DNA of 64,000 nucleotides, taken from Luzula sylvatica. Taxonomy: Eukaryota; Streptophyta; Magnoliopsida; Poales; Juncaceae. Under the pieces are notes generated by a model. It saw only the letters and a program-made list of their open reading frames with translations. It did no database searches and was not told the origin of the DNA. Location of the stretch: NCBI GenBank assembly GCA_946800325.1, contig OX326959.1:36632908-36696907 (forward strand), written 5' to 3'. This document shows, piece by piece, positions 53,529-62,300 of the stretch (position 1 is the stretch's first letter; every line of letters starts with the position of its first letter). The translations under genes were made by a program, and so were the position numbers.

Positions 53529-53990
53529 CGATCCCCCCCCCCCGGCCAGGACCGCATGGGCCCGACCCCCCCCCCCCCCCCCCCCCCCCCCCGGGCCCGG
53601 CACCCCAGGCCCGGCCCGCGTGGGCCCGACCCCCAACCTCCGGGCCAGGCCCCCGTGGGCCCGACCCCCCCCCCCCGGCCAGGCCCCCGTGGGCCCGACC
53701 CCCCCCCGGACCAGGCCCCGTGGGCCCGACCCCCCCCCCCCCGGGCCAGGCCCCCGTGGTCCCGACCCCCGCGGGCCCAACCCCCCGGGCCAGGACCGCA
53801 TGGGGCCCGGCCCCCCGGGCAGGACCACGTGGGCCCGACCCCCACCAGGCCAGGCCGGCCCAGCCCCCGTGAGCCCGGCCCAACTCGGACCAAAGCCATC
53901 CTCTCCACCGCGGGTCCGGCCCCACTCGGCCCGAACCCACCCCCTTCCTGCGGTCCCGACGCCACTTGGACCGGACCGGACTTGCCTGAC
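53519..53990 (+). repeat. GC-rich minisatellite with a 27-base C run
   Basis: About ten imperfect ~30-bp units built on GTGGGCCCGACCCCC...GGCCAGGCCCC, at roughly 53522, 53556, 53612, 53656, 53688, 53719, 53757, 53802, 53829 and 53866, followed by a degenerate tail. The run at 53566-53592 is 27 consecutive C. The minus strand is extremely G-rich and could form G-quadruplexes. Long overlapping open frames exist on both strands, but they encode only Pro/Gly/Arg-rich repeats and are by-products of the composition. Confidence 0.92.
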
Positions 53991-54002
53991 CCCACTTTGG
54001 TC

Positions 54003-54146
54003 AGACACACACACTACTCACTACACACTACACACACACAAACATACACACTCTTACATAGACACACACAAAGACACACAAGCACAAAACAAGCAAATAC
54101 ACACAAGATACACATGCATATATACACAACACAAAAACACACATCT
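54003..54146 (+). repeat. CA-rich microsatellite tract
   Basis: Interrupted ACACAC runs with no T-rich counterpart on the same strand, starting directly after the GC-rich minisatellite. Open frames through it are not credible genes. Confidence 0.85.
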
Positions 54147-54343
54147 CTCCTCATCCATTTTGCACATGAAGCCTTCTTTTTCGACACTCTCTGAAATTTC
54201 TTGTATTGAGATGCCCCGATTTTATGTAAAACGATTCGATCATCCATTTTTTTGTCATCGCTGCATATTGATAGAAAATAAATTATATTGAATAATAAAA
54301 AAATTTATTGGATTATTTAGTAAGGAATAAGATTGAAATTTAC

Positions 54344-55640
54344 CTCTTGTACTGGGGTTTGCAATTGATTATACTCAAATAACCTAAGTCATCGAGTTTG
54401 TAATTGATTAATTTGCCCTATTCTCCTGAACCAATATGAAGACAATTAGTTAATATTTTGTAGAAAATAAATAAATTATTAATTGGTTTGGTTTTGAACC
54501 TGATCGAGTTTGATTTGTTTAGTTTCCTGCATCACTATTCCTCCTTTAAAATCTGATGATTGTCTTCTGATTTTTTAGTAACATTCTTCGAGAGCTTAAT
54601 CGAATGTCTCGATTCGAACTGGTTTAAGAGAATTGGCCACCATTGATTATAACCCTGAAAACACATAATGAAATCAAGAATGTACATGTACAGAAATTCC
54701 CTCTAATTTAGTAACAAAAAGCCATGTACATGTACAACACCTCTTCTTCAATACATACAAGAAAAGAACAGAAAGGAAAAAGAGAAGATTAAAAAAATAA
54801 CCTATTGCCAAGAAGTGCACGGAGTTGAATATTGTGACGCTCAAAGCTCTGTTCCATCGAGATGAAATCTTTTGGCTTGAAATGACCTCTTCAAGGCTGT
54901 TCTCGAAGGAACTCACCAAATCTCTGCACCAATTGTGCAAATAAATTAGATCGAATAATTATCAAAATAGATTGAATTAATTTAGAAAGAGTTAAAATTG
55001 AAAATAACCTTGTACAGTAGGCAAATCCTTCTCTGCTTCTTCGTCTCGTTCTCATCTAATTCGAAGAGGGGTAAAAGAGAAGAAATTCTTGTACTAGAGT
55101 AATCGAATTCATGTGCAACTCTCACTCATAGGAATTTTGTAAACTACAATCAATCACAAACATAATCAATAATTATGATCAAGAACGAGTTAAAAAGAAA
55201 CTAAATACCAAAGAAAATCGAATTGAAAAACAAATCCAGCCATTTGCTGTCTTGATTTGGGGGTAATCGAAAAATCATTAATTCCTGTAAAATAAAAACA
55301 AATGGAGAAGAAACACTTACGTTTTCGTGTCTGTCCAGTAACGAATCCCACGTCAACCATAGAAATTGTCTATTGAATAGATCTCAGGCCGCGAGTTAAA
55401 GCTCGCCGATTTCACATCTCGTCTCCCAATCGAACAATCTGAGAACGGAATAGAAGTTGTGTGTTGGTTCTCGAGTATATGGATGCAGGGTTTCGTGGTG
55501 GGAGATAATAGAGAAAAAGGGAGAGATGAGAGAAGAACGAGATTTCTTGTAGAGGAGGAATGGATCTGTGGAGACTTGAGAGAGAAGAAGATAGGCGGAG
55601 GAGTATTAATAGATTATACAACAAATCTTATTGCCAGGTA
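54344..55640 (-). other. Putative spliced minus-strand transcript (noncoding or small protein)
   Basis: I do not recognise a protein family here. Reading the minus strand there are five exon-like blocks: a leader/first exon from ~55590 to 55209, then 55143-55009, 54924-54802, 54654-54500 and 54425-54344. The introns of 65, 84, 147 and 74 bp all begin GT and end AG, with T-rich tracts before the acceptors and a GTAAAT donor after the last block. An alternative strong donor, GTAAGTG, lies at 55320. A TATA-like GTATAATC and a pyrimidine-rich leader (CTTCTTCTCTCTCAAG) sit at the upstream end. Splicing blocks 2-4 keeps a 58-codon frame open from ATG at 55055 to a stop at 54647; an unspliced frame of about 56 codons starts at 55360. 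Neither shows a known motif. A noncoding RNA, a captured gene fragment or a real small-protein gene are all possible. Exon calls are by eye. Confidence 0.4.
55610..55622 (-). promoter_or_regulatory. TATA-like element upstream of the minus-strand locus
   Basis: On the minus strand TTGTATAATC lies about 30-40 bases before the pyrimidine-rich CTTCTTCTCTCTC leader, which is the usual plant core-promoter geometry. This is inferred from spacing only. Confidence 0.35.
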
Positions 55641-55649
55641 ACATATTCC

Positions 55650-57240
55650 CTAAACTCGGTTTACAATTTAAATTATACACCAGCTCTTATTGTCAAACTA
55701 CGGTTTATTCATTAAACTATGCACCGAGTTCATTTTGTATAACATTGAAATATTAACGTTGGATTATATTTTCTTAACGTTGGGGATTAAGATATTTTCA
55801 AAATTTATGACCGTTGGAAGTGAGATTATGTTAGATAATTCGATTTGTTATTTTTTAAAAACTATGTTTATTTTAAATCTGGGTTCTCGATCATTTGTGG
55901 GTTAATATTAGACTAATAAAAGAAATAAATTACATTAGTGGGCAGAAAAATAGGATGAAATAATTAGCATGATACATAGTTTTTGTGTATCTCTAAAATA
56001 TTTATTAATGACTATCATATAATTGTTGTATGAATGGTTTGACATAAACTTGTAAAAAAAATTATTTTCATAAAATTGAATTGCAATCATATTGTAATTG
56101 TATCCTTTCCATTCCTACATACAAAGATCAGTTTTTGCACAAATCATGCCACGTTTCAATCCAAAATGTTGCCTTTTGTATCAATATTTGAAAAGTTATA
56201 TTTCAAAAAAATAAAAATAAATAAATAAATTTTGAAAAGTTATATTTCCGAAATGTTGCCTTTTGTTATCAACTAAGTGGATAATTTTTTTTTTGGTACA
56301 ATAAAGTATGTTAGCATAATTATATGTATACCACTAATATGTATGCCACGTTTTTTTGAAGGATATGAAGTTATATCAATATTATGTAAGGATACAATTT
56401 TTCTTTCTGTGGTTCTAGATTGTAATTGAGACAAATCTTTTCATGTATAGTATACCTTCAAAGATATTTGAGATACTAAATGAGTAGAAAATTTTCATGA
56501 ATAAAGAAATTTCTAAAATTTAAAAAGAGAATTTTTTTCATGTATACCCGTGAAAAATGAGGATAAATATTCTTTATTTTTTCAATAGTAATATTATATT
56601 ATATTATGTTTATATGCCCAACTTATTCACATTTTAAGAAGTTCAGGAATCATGTAAATTTATCTACAGACTGAAATGTATTTTCCAAATTAGTGTTGGC
56701 CACAAATGTCAATTAGTGTTGCACCCCAAAACAAACCCAAATTACATTAATAATCTTCGATACTCTTTACTTTCTTTTCCATGTATGATGTGTACAGTGT
56801 ACCCTGAAAAGAATACCAAATAAATTCACGAGTCACACAAAATAAAACCTAAGTCACCAAAAGGTCCAAAAATCAATCCGAATTATCAGAATTAACTCAA
56901 ATTTCAGAGAGCCGCATAAGTTCGGACCAGGTCCATTTGATATTTTGAGTCGAAAGATAAATAAAGGAGAGAAAAAAATTAATTTGCAATTTTACAGTTC
57001 AATATTAAGTATATACACCAATTTATTCATATTCCATTTCACGAATCCTACACTTCAATTAAAAATCCAACCCCATGGTTCAAAATCTAAAAAAAAAAAT
57101 CACGACACAATTAAAGATCAATTACAATTACAATTTATAACACAAAATAAATTATTTTTAAACTAACTACAAGCATACTGATGAATTTTTTTTTTTGAAA
57201 TATAATTCCTAGTACAAAATAATTATTGTTCTTTTTTGAA
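55650..57240. other. AT-rich intergenic DNA, no gene seen
   Basis: No coding region or RNA gene could be supported. A short partial duplication (TTTGAAAAGTTATATTTC with GAAATGTTGCCTTTTGT in swapped order) lies at ~56165-56275 around an AAAT-rich stretch. Open frames at 55690-55905 and 56945-57166 are AT-rich, without motifs, and are treated as chance. Confidence 0.55.
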
Positions 57241-57244
57241 ACTT

Positions 57245-57392
57245 TTTTTTGAAGAAAATATGATTCTCGAATCGTTAATATAACTGGTTTCCTATTTTTA
57301 TTGATAATTTTAACGAAATTTGAACTCTAAACCTATATATATCCTGTACTAAACACCTCACTACTAAACTATGAAACCATCATTATGATTAC
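57245..57392 (-). mobile_element. tRNA-derived SINE-like element
   Basis: On the minus strand, TAGTTTAGTAGTGAGGTG resembles a pol III A box, and AGAGTTCAAATTTC, about 30 bp further, resembles the B box (GGTTCRANNCC). A poly-T run at the plus-strand left edge would be the 3' tail. No target-site duplication was identified, and the boundaries are approximate. Confidence 0.42.
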
Positions 57393-58203
57393 TCAAAATT
57401 CTCCAACTCATCCAAACCGCTCAATCCGACTTAGACCGATTCGTTTTTACGGATTTCAAAGTTGTTGGGTCGGATCCGGATTGGAACTTTGAAAAACCTA
57501 AAAATATGTGTTGAATTACGGATTTGAAACAAAAAAAATCTGCATTAACCCAACTCGACATAGGTCTTCGAAATCTTAGGACCGGCCTGTATGATGGTTA
57601 ATCATGCCACATAAATGATATCACGGAGATTTATTTTTTTGGTTAGAAAAGTAGAAGGATTTGCGATTTGTGTGAACAATATTGGCCGGGATGAGAAATT
57701 ACTAATTATCCAAATTTTTAACTGGTTTTTATAAATTAGTATAACAGAAAATTCGAAGTTTTGGATACCAAATTAACTCGTACAACTAGAAATACAATCA
57801 AATTTAATAAAGCTATAATGTCAGAAAAATAAGAAATTAATCCCCCAGAATCTCATATTCCACTTGCAAGCAAACTAAGAAAATAATTAATTTTTTTCAT
57901 TCCTATTATTTTATCAGGCCTTCTCCGTTCAGAATATCGTATAAATTGCATAGTAAATTGTTGATATATTGCAATGGACATGCCACTGTAACTTGTATTT
58001 TTTACATGATTAATATGATTGATGGTTAAAAATAATTCAAAAGAAAATAATTAATATATGAAGTTTTGTGTTTTAAAAATATTTACTGCTATTACGTTAT
58101 AACGACACTATTCAATTTAGGGGAATTTTCAAATGACTTCTTATTTATTTATTTATTTTGAATTTGTACGAAAACTCCTAAGTTTTTGGACACGCCAAAA
58201 AAA
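57393..58203. other. AT-rich intergenic DNA, no gene seen
   Basis: Contains a moderately GC-rich patch (~57420-57600, with GGGTCGGATCCGGATT) resembling dispersed plant repeat DNA. I could not define its ends, and no coding region is supported. Confidence 0.4.
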
Positions 58204-58399
58204 ACCTTCAAACAAAATTTTTTTTTTTTTGAGTAAATTCGGAGAGGGCTCAAAGTCCCACTTCCAAACACAATCTCATTTTTTTTTTTTTTATTATTAC
58301 AAATCCGTAGGCCACACACTCTATTCACTCATTTAACATTTAATCTATAATCCAGTGTCTCCGCCGGGAATTGAACCCCACACCTTCAAACAAAATTTT
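58204..58399 (-). mobile_element. SINE fragment flanked by an 18-bp target-site duplication
   Basis: ACCTTCAAACAAAATTTT occurs exactly at 58204-58221 and 58382-58399. The 160 bp between them, read on the minus strand, begins with a perfect pol III B box (GGTTCAATTCC inside GGGGTTCAATTCCCGGCGG) and ends in a poly-A tail (the plus-strand T run at ~58218-58230), with a second internal A run. Target duplication, poly-A and B box together mark retroposition by a LINE-type machinery. The A box is missing, so the copy is probably 5'-truncated. Confidence 0.8.
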
Positions 58400-58536
58400 A
58401 TTTTCATTTATCTCCTTATAAGGATTAATCTTACAATTTCATGATATTAAAAAAATTAGACAAAAATATCCATCAATTTCATGATATTTTTGTATTATTT
58501 TATAATTTAAATTTTTTCATAAATATTTTTTAACAT

Positions 58537-58740
58537 ATACGGCTTGATCATCCTGCTAGCTGTGTGGATCTCTATTTCGTTACTCAGGCGAGCTTTTGAA
58601 TTTTAAATGATTCAAATTTCAGATGTACAAAATTATAAATTGGACAAGTTATTGACCGGTATGGATTTTGTTTTTTACAGGATGGTTCTACCTTCAAGGT
58701 TAAGCACAAATTCAAGCCCCACTTTTACATAGCTACAAAG
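58537..58740 (+). pseudogene. Fragment of DNA polymerase epsilon catalytic subunit (two exons)
   Basis: Two adjacent exon-like blocks. The first, ending at 58587, reads RLDHPASCVDLYFVTQ. The second, exactly 58681-58740, reads DGSTFKVKHKFKPHFYIATK. Both are in phase 0 and separated by a 93-bp intron that ends TTTTTTACAG. Block 2 is followed by GTAATTCTG, a plausible donor. The combined peptide resembles, from memory, the N-terminal part of the DNA polymerase epsilon catalytic subunit (the VDxYF...DGSxFKV...PYFYxATK stretch), the leading-strand replicative polymerase. The intron starts GC rather than GT, which is either a GC-AG intron or a decayed donor. Neither the preceding exon nor the next expected exon is visible nearby, so this is a ~200-bp gene remnant, perhaps captured by a transposon. 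A database search would settle it. Confidence 0.68.
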
Positions 58741-59490
58741 GTAATTCTGTGAGAAATCTCCACAAAATTAAAAATTAAAACCAAGTGTATTTTACTTTAT
58801 TTGTTCAATTAATCCCTATATGGAAATCATACCTCTCAAATTGGTCTCTCGAAAACCTCGAATCAAACTCAAGCCCTAATTTATGCAATAAAATTTCATC
58901 AGGAGGGTTTACTCGCAAAAATTCCAAATTAAACGAAAATATGGTCTCGGCATCACTGGTACTATCAGGGGATTCGTTTGTACAGCACTCGATAATATAC
59001 TGTTTCAATACCGGTGAAATCGAAATAGTTCCAAATTAGCATCAATTCACCGTAATTTGATCCAAAATAGTCTCAAAATTGTGCAATTCAACATGAAACA
59101 AGCCAATAAAGAGATAAAAATAACAGAGAAATAGTTATCTATTTTCTGTACCTATACCAAGGCTAAATTGAAGATGTAGAAATTGCCGCGTTCGAATTCA
59201 TTTACAACAATAAAAGATTATTTTTCACTTAGCGCCCGTTATAATAGAAAAAACAAAATAAAATCAGTAGTAATATTTACATAATTTTCGATTATTTTTT
59301 ACTTTTCACTTAGCACCCTGTAGAGATGGTTTATTTTGTTAAAAGCCAACCCGAGGCATGTACTTATGCGATAACGGTACAAGAAAAATAATTTACCACA
59401 AGTTGCAAAAAAAACCTCCAATAACAGGAAATAGATTTCAATGGAAATATTATCTTGTTAAAAGTCAACTATTATATTGTACTGGTGAAT
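58741..59490. other. Dispersed-repeat-like DNA with small direct repeats
   Basis: From ~58790 to 59040 both strands carry moderate open frames (84 codons plus, 67 codons minus), but neither shows a domain. The minus-strand phrases GACCAATTTGAGAGG and GGGATTAATTGAAC read like dispersed plant repeat DNA. CACTTAGCGCCCGT (~59229) and CACTTAGCACCCTG (~59306) form a direct pair, as do two copies of GGAAATAGATTTCAATGG at ~59427 and ~59501. Confidence 0.4.
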
Positions 59491-59496
59491 ATTGTA

Positions 59497-59860
59497 TTAG
59501 GAAATAGATTTCAATGGAAATCTCCACGGTGGTATATTGTCTCCTTGGTTTTCTTCAATAACAGTCGAATCCTATAAATCACAGTAACAAATCGTTAGGA
59601 CGAAAATAAATTGCAGTAGAAAATAGTGCTAACCTTCAATAAAAGACTCGTCGTCATGTTCAAAGTTCAATAGTATTCCTCCAATTAAAATAGAGAATCT
59701 CTTGAAACCCTAAATCGAACTTCCATATCAAATCGATCTCATGTTACATGTATGGAAGGAATGGCGTGCGTGAATAGAAAGCAGCAGCAATAGAAGGAAC
59801 ATACGGAAATAGAAAGAAGTACAATGAACAGAGGAGATTATGCGGAACGGAATAGGATGC
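59497..59860 (-). other. Putative minus-strand locus with a spliced 32-codon frame
   Basis: No known family. On the minus strand a leader-like region (~59860-59634), rich in CT and TTC, ends ...TTATTGAAG with donor GTTAGC. A 62-bp intron ends GATTTATAG, and the next exon begins at 59571. Joining them in phase 0 gives a frame from ATG at 59657 to TAA at 59497: MTTSLLLK, then DSTVIEENQGDNIPP, WRFPLKSIS. Three short upstream ATG frames precede it (2, 4 and 13 codons, counting the start). The leader contains the telo-box AAACCCTAA (plus strand ~59705), common near plant transcription starts. The peptide shows no signal or membrane segment. The 62-bp intron is near the lower limit for plants. It may equally be noncoding or a truncated first exon. 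Confidence 0.3.
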
Positions 59861-60370
59861 GGATTTAACAAACTAACCCCATTTACCCTTTTAACTTACC
59901 TGGTATACTATAACTAGTATTTTATTGGGCTCTCAACCATGGCCTAGATGACCTATGTGGTTGGGCCGGCCCTGCATACAAATAATAGTAGATGGTCTAA
60001 TGTGTTGTTCATTTGTTTGAATTATCATGACATCATATTAAACCTATCTAAGGGATTAACCAAGTGTTAAATGCTTTTATAAATTATTTACGCCCAAAAA
60101 GCATTTGTAAATCAATTGAGTCAAAAACGTACCAATTTCAAAACGGTTCAAGTTTGAATTCAAATATGTTAATCAAAAATAATTATTTTCAACCGTAGTT
60201 GAATTAAATCCATTAGTCTATGAAATTCTCCGTCAAATCAAATAATATTTGATTTTCTCAAATATCTTATGAAATCTTGATATTTTTTGAGATTTAATTC
60301 AGTGGGGAACATTTAATTAAAAAATATAATTAAAGCGCTTCCTCTATCATTCATATATATATATATATGA
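59861..60370. other. Intergenic DNA upstream of the minus-strand locus
   Basis: Contains GGGCTCTC and GGTTGGGCCGGCCC near 59930-59970. On the minus strand these provide GGCCCA/AGCCCA motifs of the kind found in plant promoters. A short AT dinucleotide run lies just before the foldback element. Otherwise no gene is seen. Confidence 0.35.
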
Positions 60371-60371
60371 T

Positions 60372-60566
60372 GCTAAACTACTTAATTAACTACCAATATT
60401 TTGATACTTAATGTTTTTTCACCAATGGATTTGCATCGAGATTTGTGCATTTAATGATGTGCACAAATTTTTATGATCATCATGAAAAAACACAAATCTC
60501 AATGTAAATCTAATGATAAAAAAACATTAAGTACCAAAATGTTGGTACTTAATTAAGTAGTTTAGT
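60372..60566. mobile_element. Foldback (MITE-like) element with 76-bp arms
   Basis: Arm 60372-60447 and the reverse complement of 60491-60566 match at about 66 of 76 positions without gaps, separated by a 43-bp loop. The ends read CTAAACTACTTAATTAA. The element is bounded on both sides by AT dinucleotide tracts, consistent with a TA-type target. A single-stranded form would make a long hairpin. Confidence 0.8.
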
Positions 60567-60573
60567 TTCCCTC

Positions 60574-60705
<132 letters not shown>

Positions 60706-60823
60706 CAAACTAACTTATATCGATCATGCATATTTAATTCACTGAATTGGTTAATCATGCCAAAGAAAAGACCTCATGTGATTTTATCATGATTATTTAA
60801 TTACAAATTTAATTTTTTTAAAT

Positions 60824-61107
60824 AAAATCTTAAAAATGAAAAAACAGAAGTCTAATACCTTCAAAAAATTCAATTATGATGTTTCTTAAAAATATGTTAA
60901 AATTGAAGTGTAACACAAGCAAAATACTCAATTTTCATGTTGTACTCAAAATACACCGTAATTGAAGACTAACACACACAAATTTCAATTTTTTCGAAAG
61001 ATTTCTTAAAAATGCAAAAACAAAAGTCTAAAACCTTCAGAAAATTCAATTATCATTTTTTTTTTAAATATGTAAAAATTTAAGTGTAACACGAGAAAAA
61101 TACTTCG
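60824..61107 (-). repeat. Orphan inverted fragment of the 175-bp satellite
   Basis: On the minus strand this reads as ~1.6 monomers with the full subunit order: partial A, B (61092-61035), C (61034-60976), A (60975-60917), B (60916-60859), partial C. TTAGTCTTCAATTACGG becomes TTAGTCTTCAATTACGGTG here, and ATTTTGCTTGTGTTACACTTC is preserved. CATAATTG and ACTTCTG/ACTTTTG variants resemble the diverged island at 41.85-43.48 kb rather than the homogenised array. Confidence 0.92.
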
Positions 61108-62139
61108 TTTACTACACAACTCTTCACAAAATTTCACGAACACTCGGAAAGTTTTCATTATGATTCATAGCATTCTTTTTATGCTCTGAGGAATTCAAAT
61201 AACGTGTTTTTAGATCATTCGTATCGTATCGTTTACTACATAACTTTTCACCAAACTTTACAAACGCTAAGAAAGTTTCTTTACGATTCGTAGCAATCAG
61301 TTTACGCTTTGAGGAGTTCAAATAACGTGTTTTAGATCATTTGCACCGTATCATTTCCTACATAACGTTTCACCAAATTTTACAAACGCGAAGAAAGTTT
61401 TCTTTACGATTCATAGCAATATGTTTACGCTTTGAGGAGTTCAAAAAACGCGAAGAAAGTTTTCCACCGTATCGTTTAATACATAACGTTTCACCAAATT
61501 CTACAAACACGAAAAAAGTTTTCTTTACGATTCATAGCAATATGTCTACGCTTTGAGGAATTCGAATAACGTGTTTTTAGATCATTTGTATCGTATCATT
61601 TACTACATAACTTTTCACCAAATTTTACAATCGCTAAGAAAGTTTCTTTACAGTTCATAGCAATCAGTTTAAGCTTTGAGGAGTTCAAATAACGTGTTTT
61701 TAGATCATTTGCACCGTATCGTTTACTACATAACGTTTCACCAAATTTTACAAACACGAAGAAAGTTTTCTTTACGATTCAAAACAATATGTTTAGCTTT
61801 GAGGAGTTCAAATAACGTGTTTTTGGATCATTTGTATCGTATCGTTTACTACATAACTTTTCACCAAATTTCACAAACACTCAGAAAGTTTTCATTACGA
61901 TTCGTAGCATTCTTTTTATGCTTTTAGGAGTTCAAATAACGTGTTTTTAGATCATTTGTATCGTATCGTTTACTACATAATTTTTCACCAAAATTTACAA
62001 ACGCCAAGAGAGTTTCTTTACAATTCATAGCAATCAGTTTAAGCTTTGAGAAGTTTAAATAACGTGTTTTTAGATCATTTAAACCGTATCGTACTACATA
62101 ACGTTTCACAAAAATTTACAAACGCCAAGAAAGTTTCTT
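61108..62139 (+). repeat. ~123-bp satellite array, about 8.4 copies
   Basis: The landmark GGAGTTCAAATAACGTG recurs at TTCA positions ~61194, 61317, 61440, 61561, 61684, 61807, 61931 and 62054 (spacings 121-124). Three monomer variants can be told apart: a (CACTCAGAAAGTTTTC, TAGCATTCTTTTTATG), b (CGCTAAGAAAGTTTC, AGCAATCAGTTTA) and c (ACGTTTCACC, AGCAATATGTTTA). It is unrelated in sequence to the 175-bp satellite and starts right where the orphan fragment ends. Open frames inside it (61-83 codons) are repeat by-products. Confidence 0.95.
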
Positions 62140-62300
62140 AATTTTTTTGAAGGAACATTTTTTTCTTATACGGTTCGGTTTAATATAAAAAACTGATTTA
62201 AAATTCGGTTTAACTGATTCGATTTAGTTTCGGTTGAAAACATTGAACTCGTATTGTTATTGTTATTGTTATATATAACTCCGGTAATAATGAACTAGTA
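62140..62300. repeat. CGGTT/GGTTTAA-rich dispersed repeat remnant
   Basis: ACGGTTCGGTTTAATATA, ATTCGGTTTAACTGATTCG and TTTAGTTTCGGTTG occur within 80 bp. This is a motif style common in plant dispersed repeats. No ends were defined. A short TTATTG repeat follows at ~62255. Confidence 0.35.

Noticed and set aside
53471..54291. Overlapping Pro/Gly/Arg-rich open frames of 133-223 codons on both strands
   Set aside because: They arise because the GC-rich minisatellite has few stop codons in any frame. All frames on both strands are open at once, which real genes do not show.
54674..54940. 88-codon minus-strand frame with an apparent membrane helix
   Set aside because: Its first half overlaps a good exon candidate (54924-54802), but the hydrophobic half lies beyond a plausible donor at 54801 and is better read as intron. 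The spliced alternative is reported instead.
55209..55320. 36-bp interval 55320-55285 with perfect GT and AG ends
   Set aside because: It looks like an intron but is shorter than plant introns normally are, and its length is a multiple of three with an open frame through it. It is treated as exon, or as part of a longer intron using the donor at 55320.
58230..58385. Possible tRNA gene on the minus strand (GGTTCAATTCC)
   Set aside because: There is no acceptor stem, anticodon arm or A box. Poly-A and a target-site duplication identify a SINE fragment.
58785..59039. 84-codon plus and 67-codon minus frames
   Set aside because: The composition looks more complex than the surroundings, but both strands are open, no domain is recognisable, and the phrasing resembles dispersed repeat DNA.
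61124..62109. Open frames of 61-83 codons in the 123-bp satellite
   Set aside because: They follow the repeat period and appear on both strands; no independent coding evidence.
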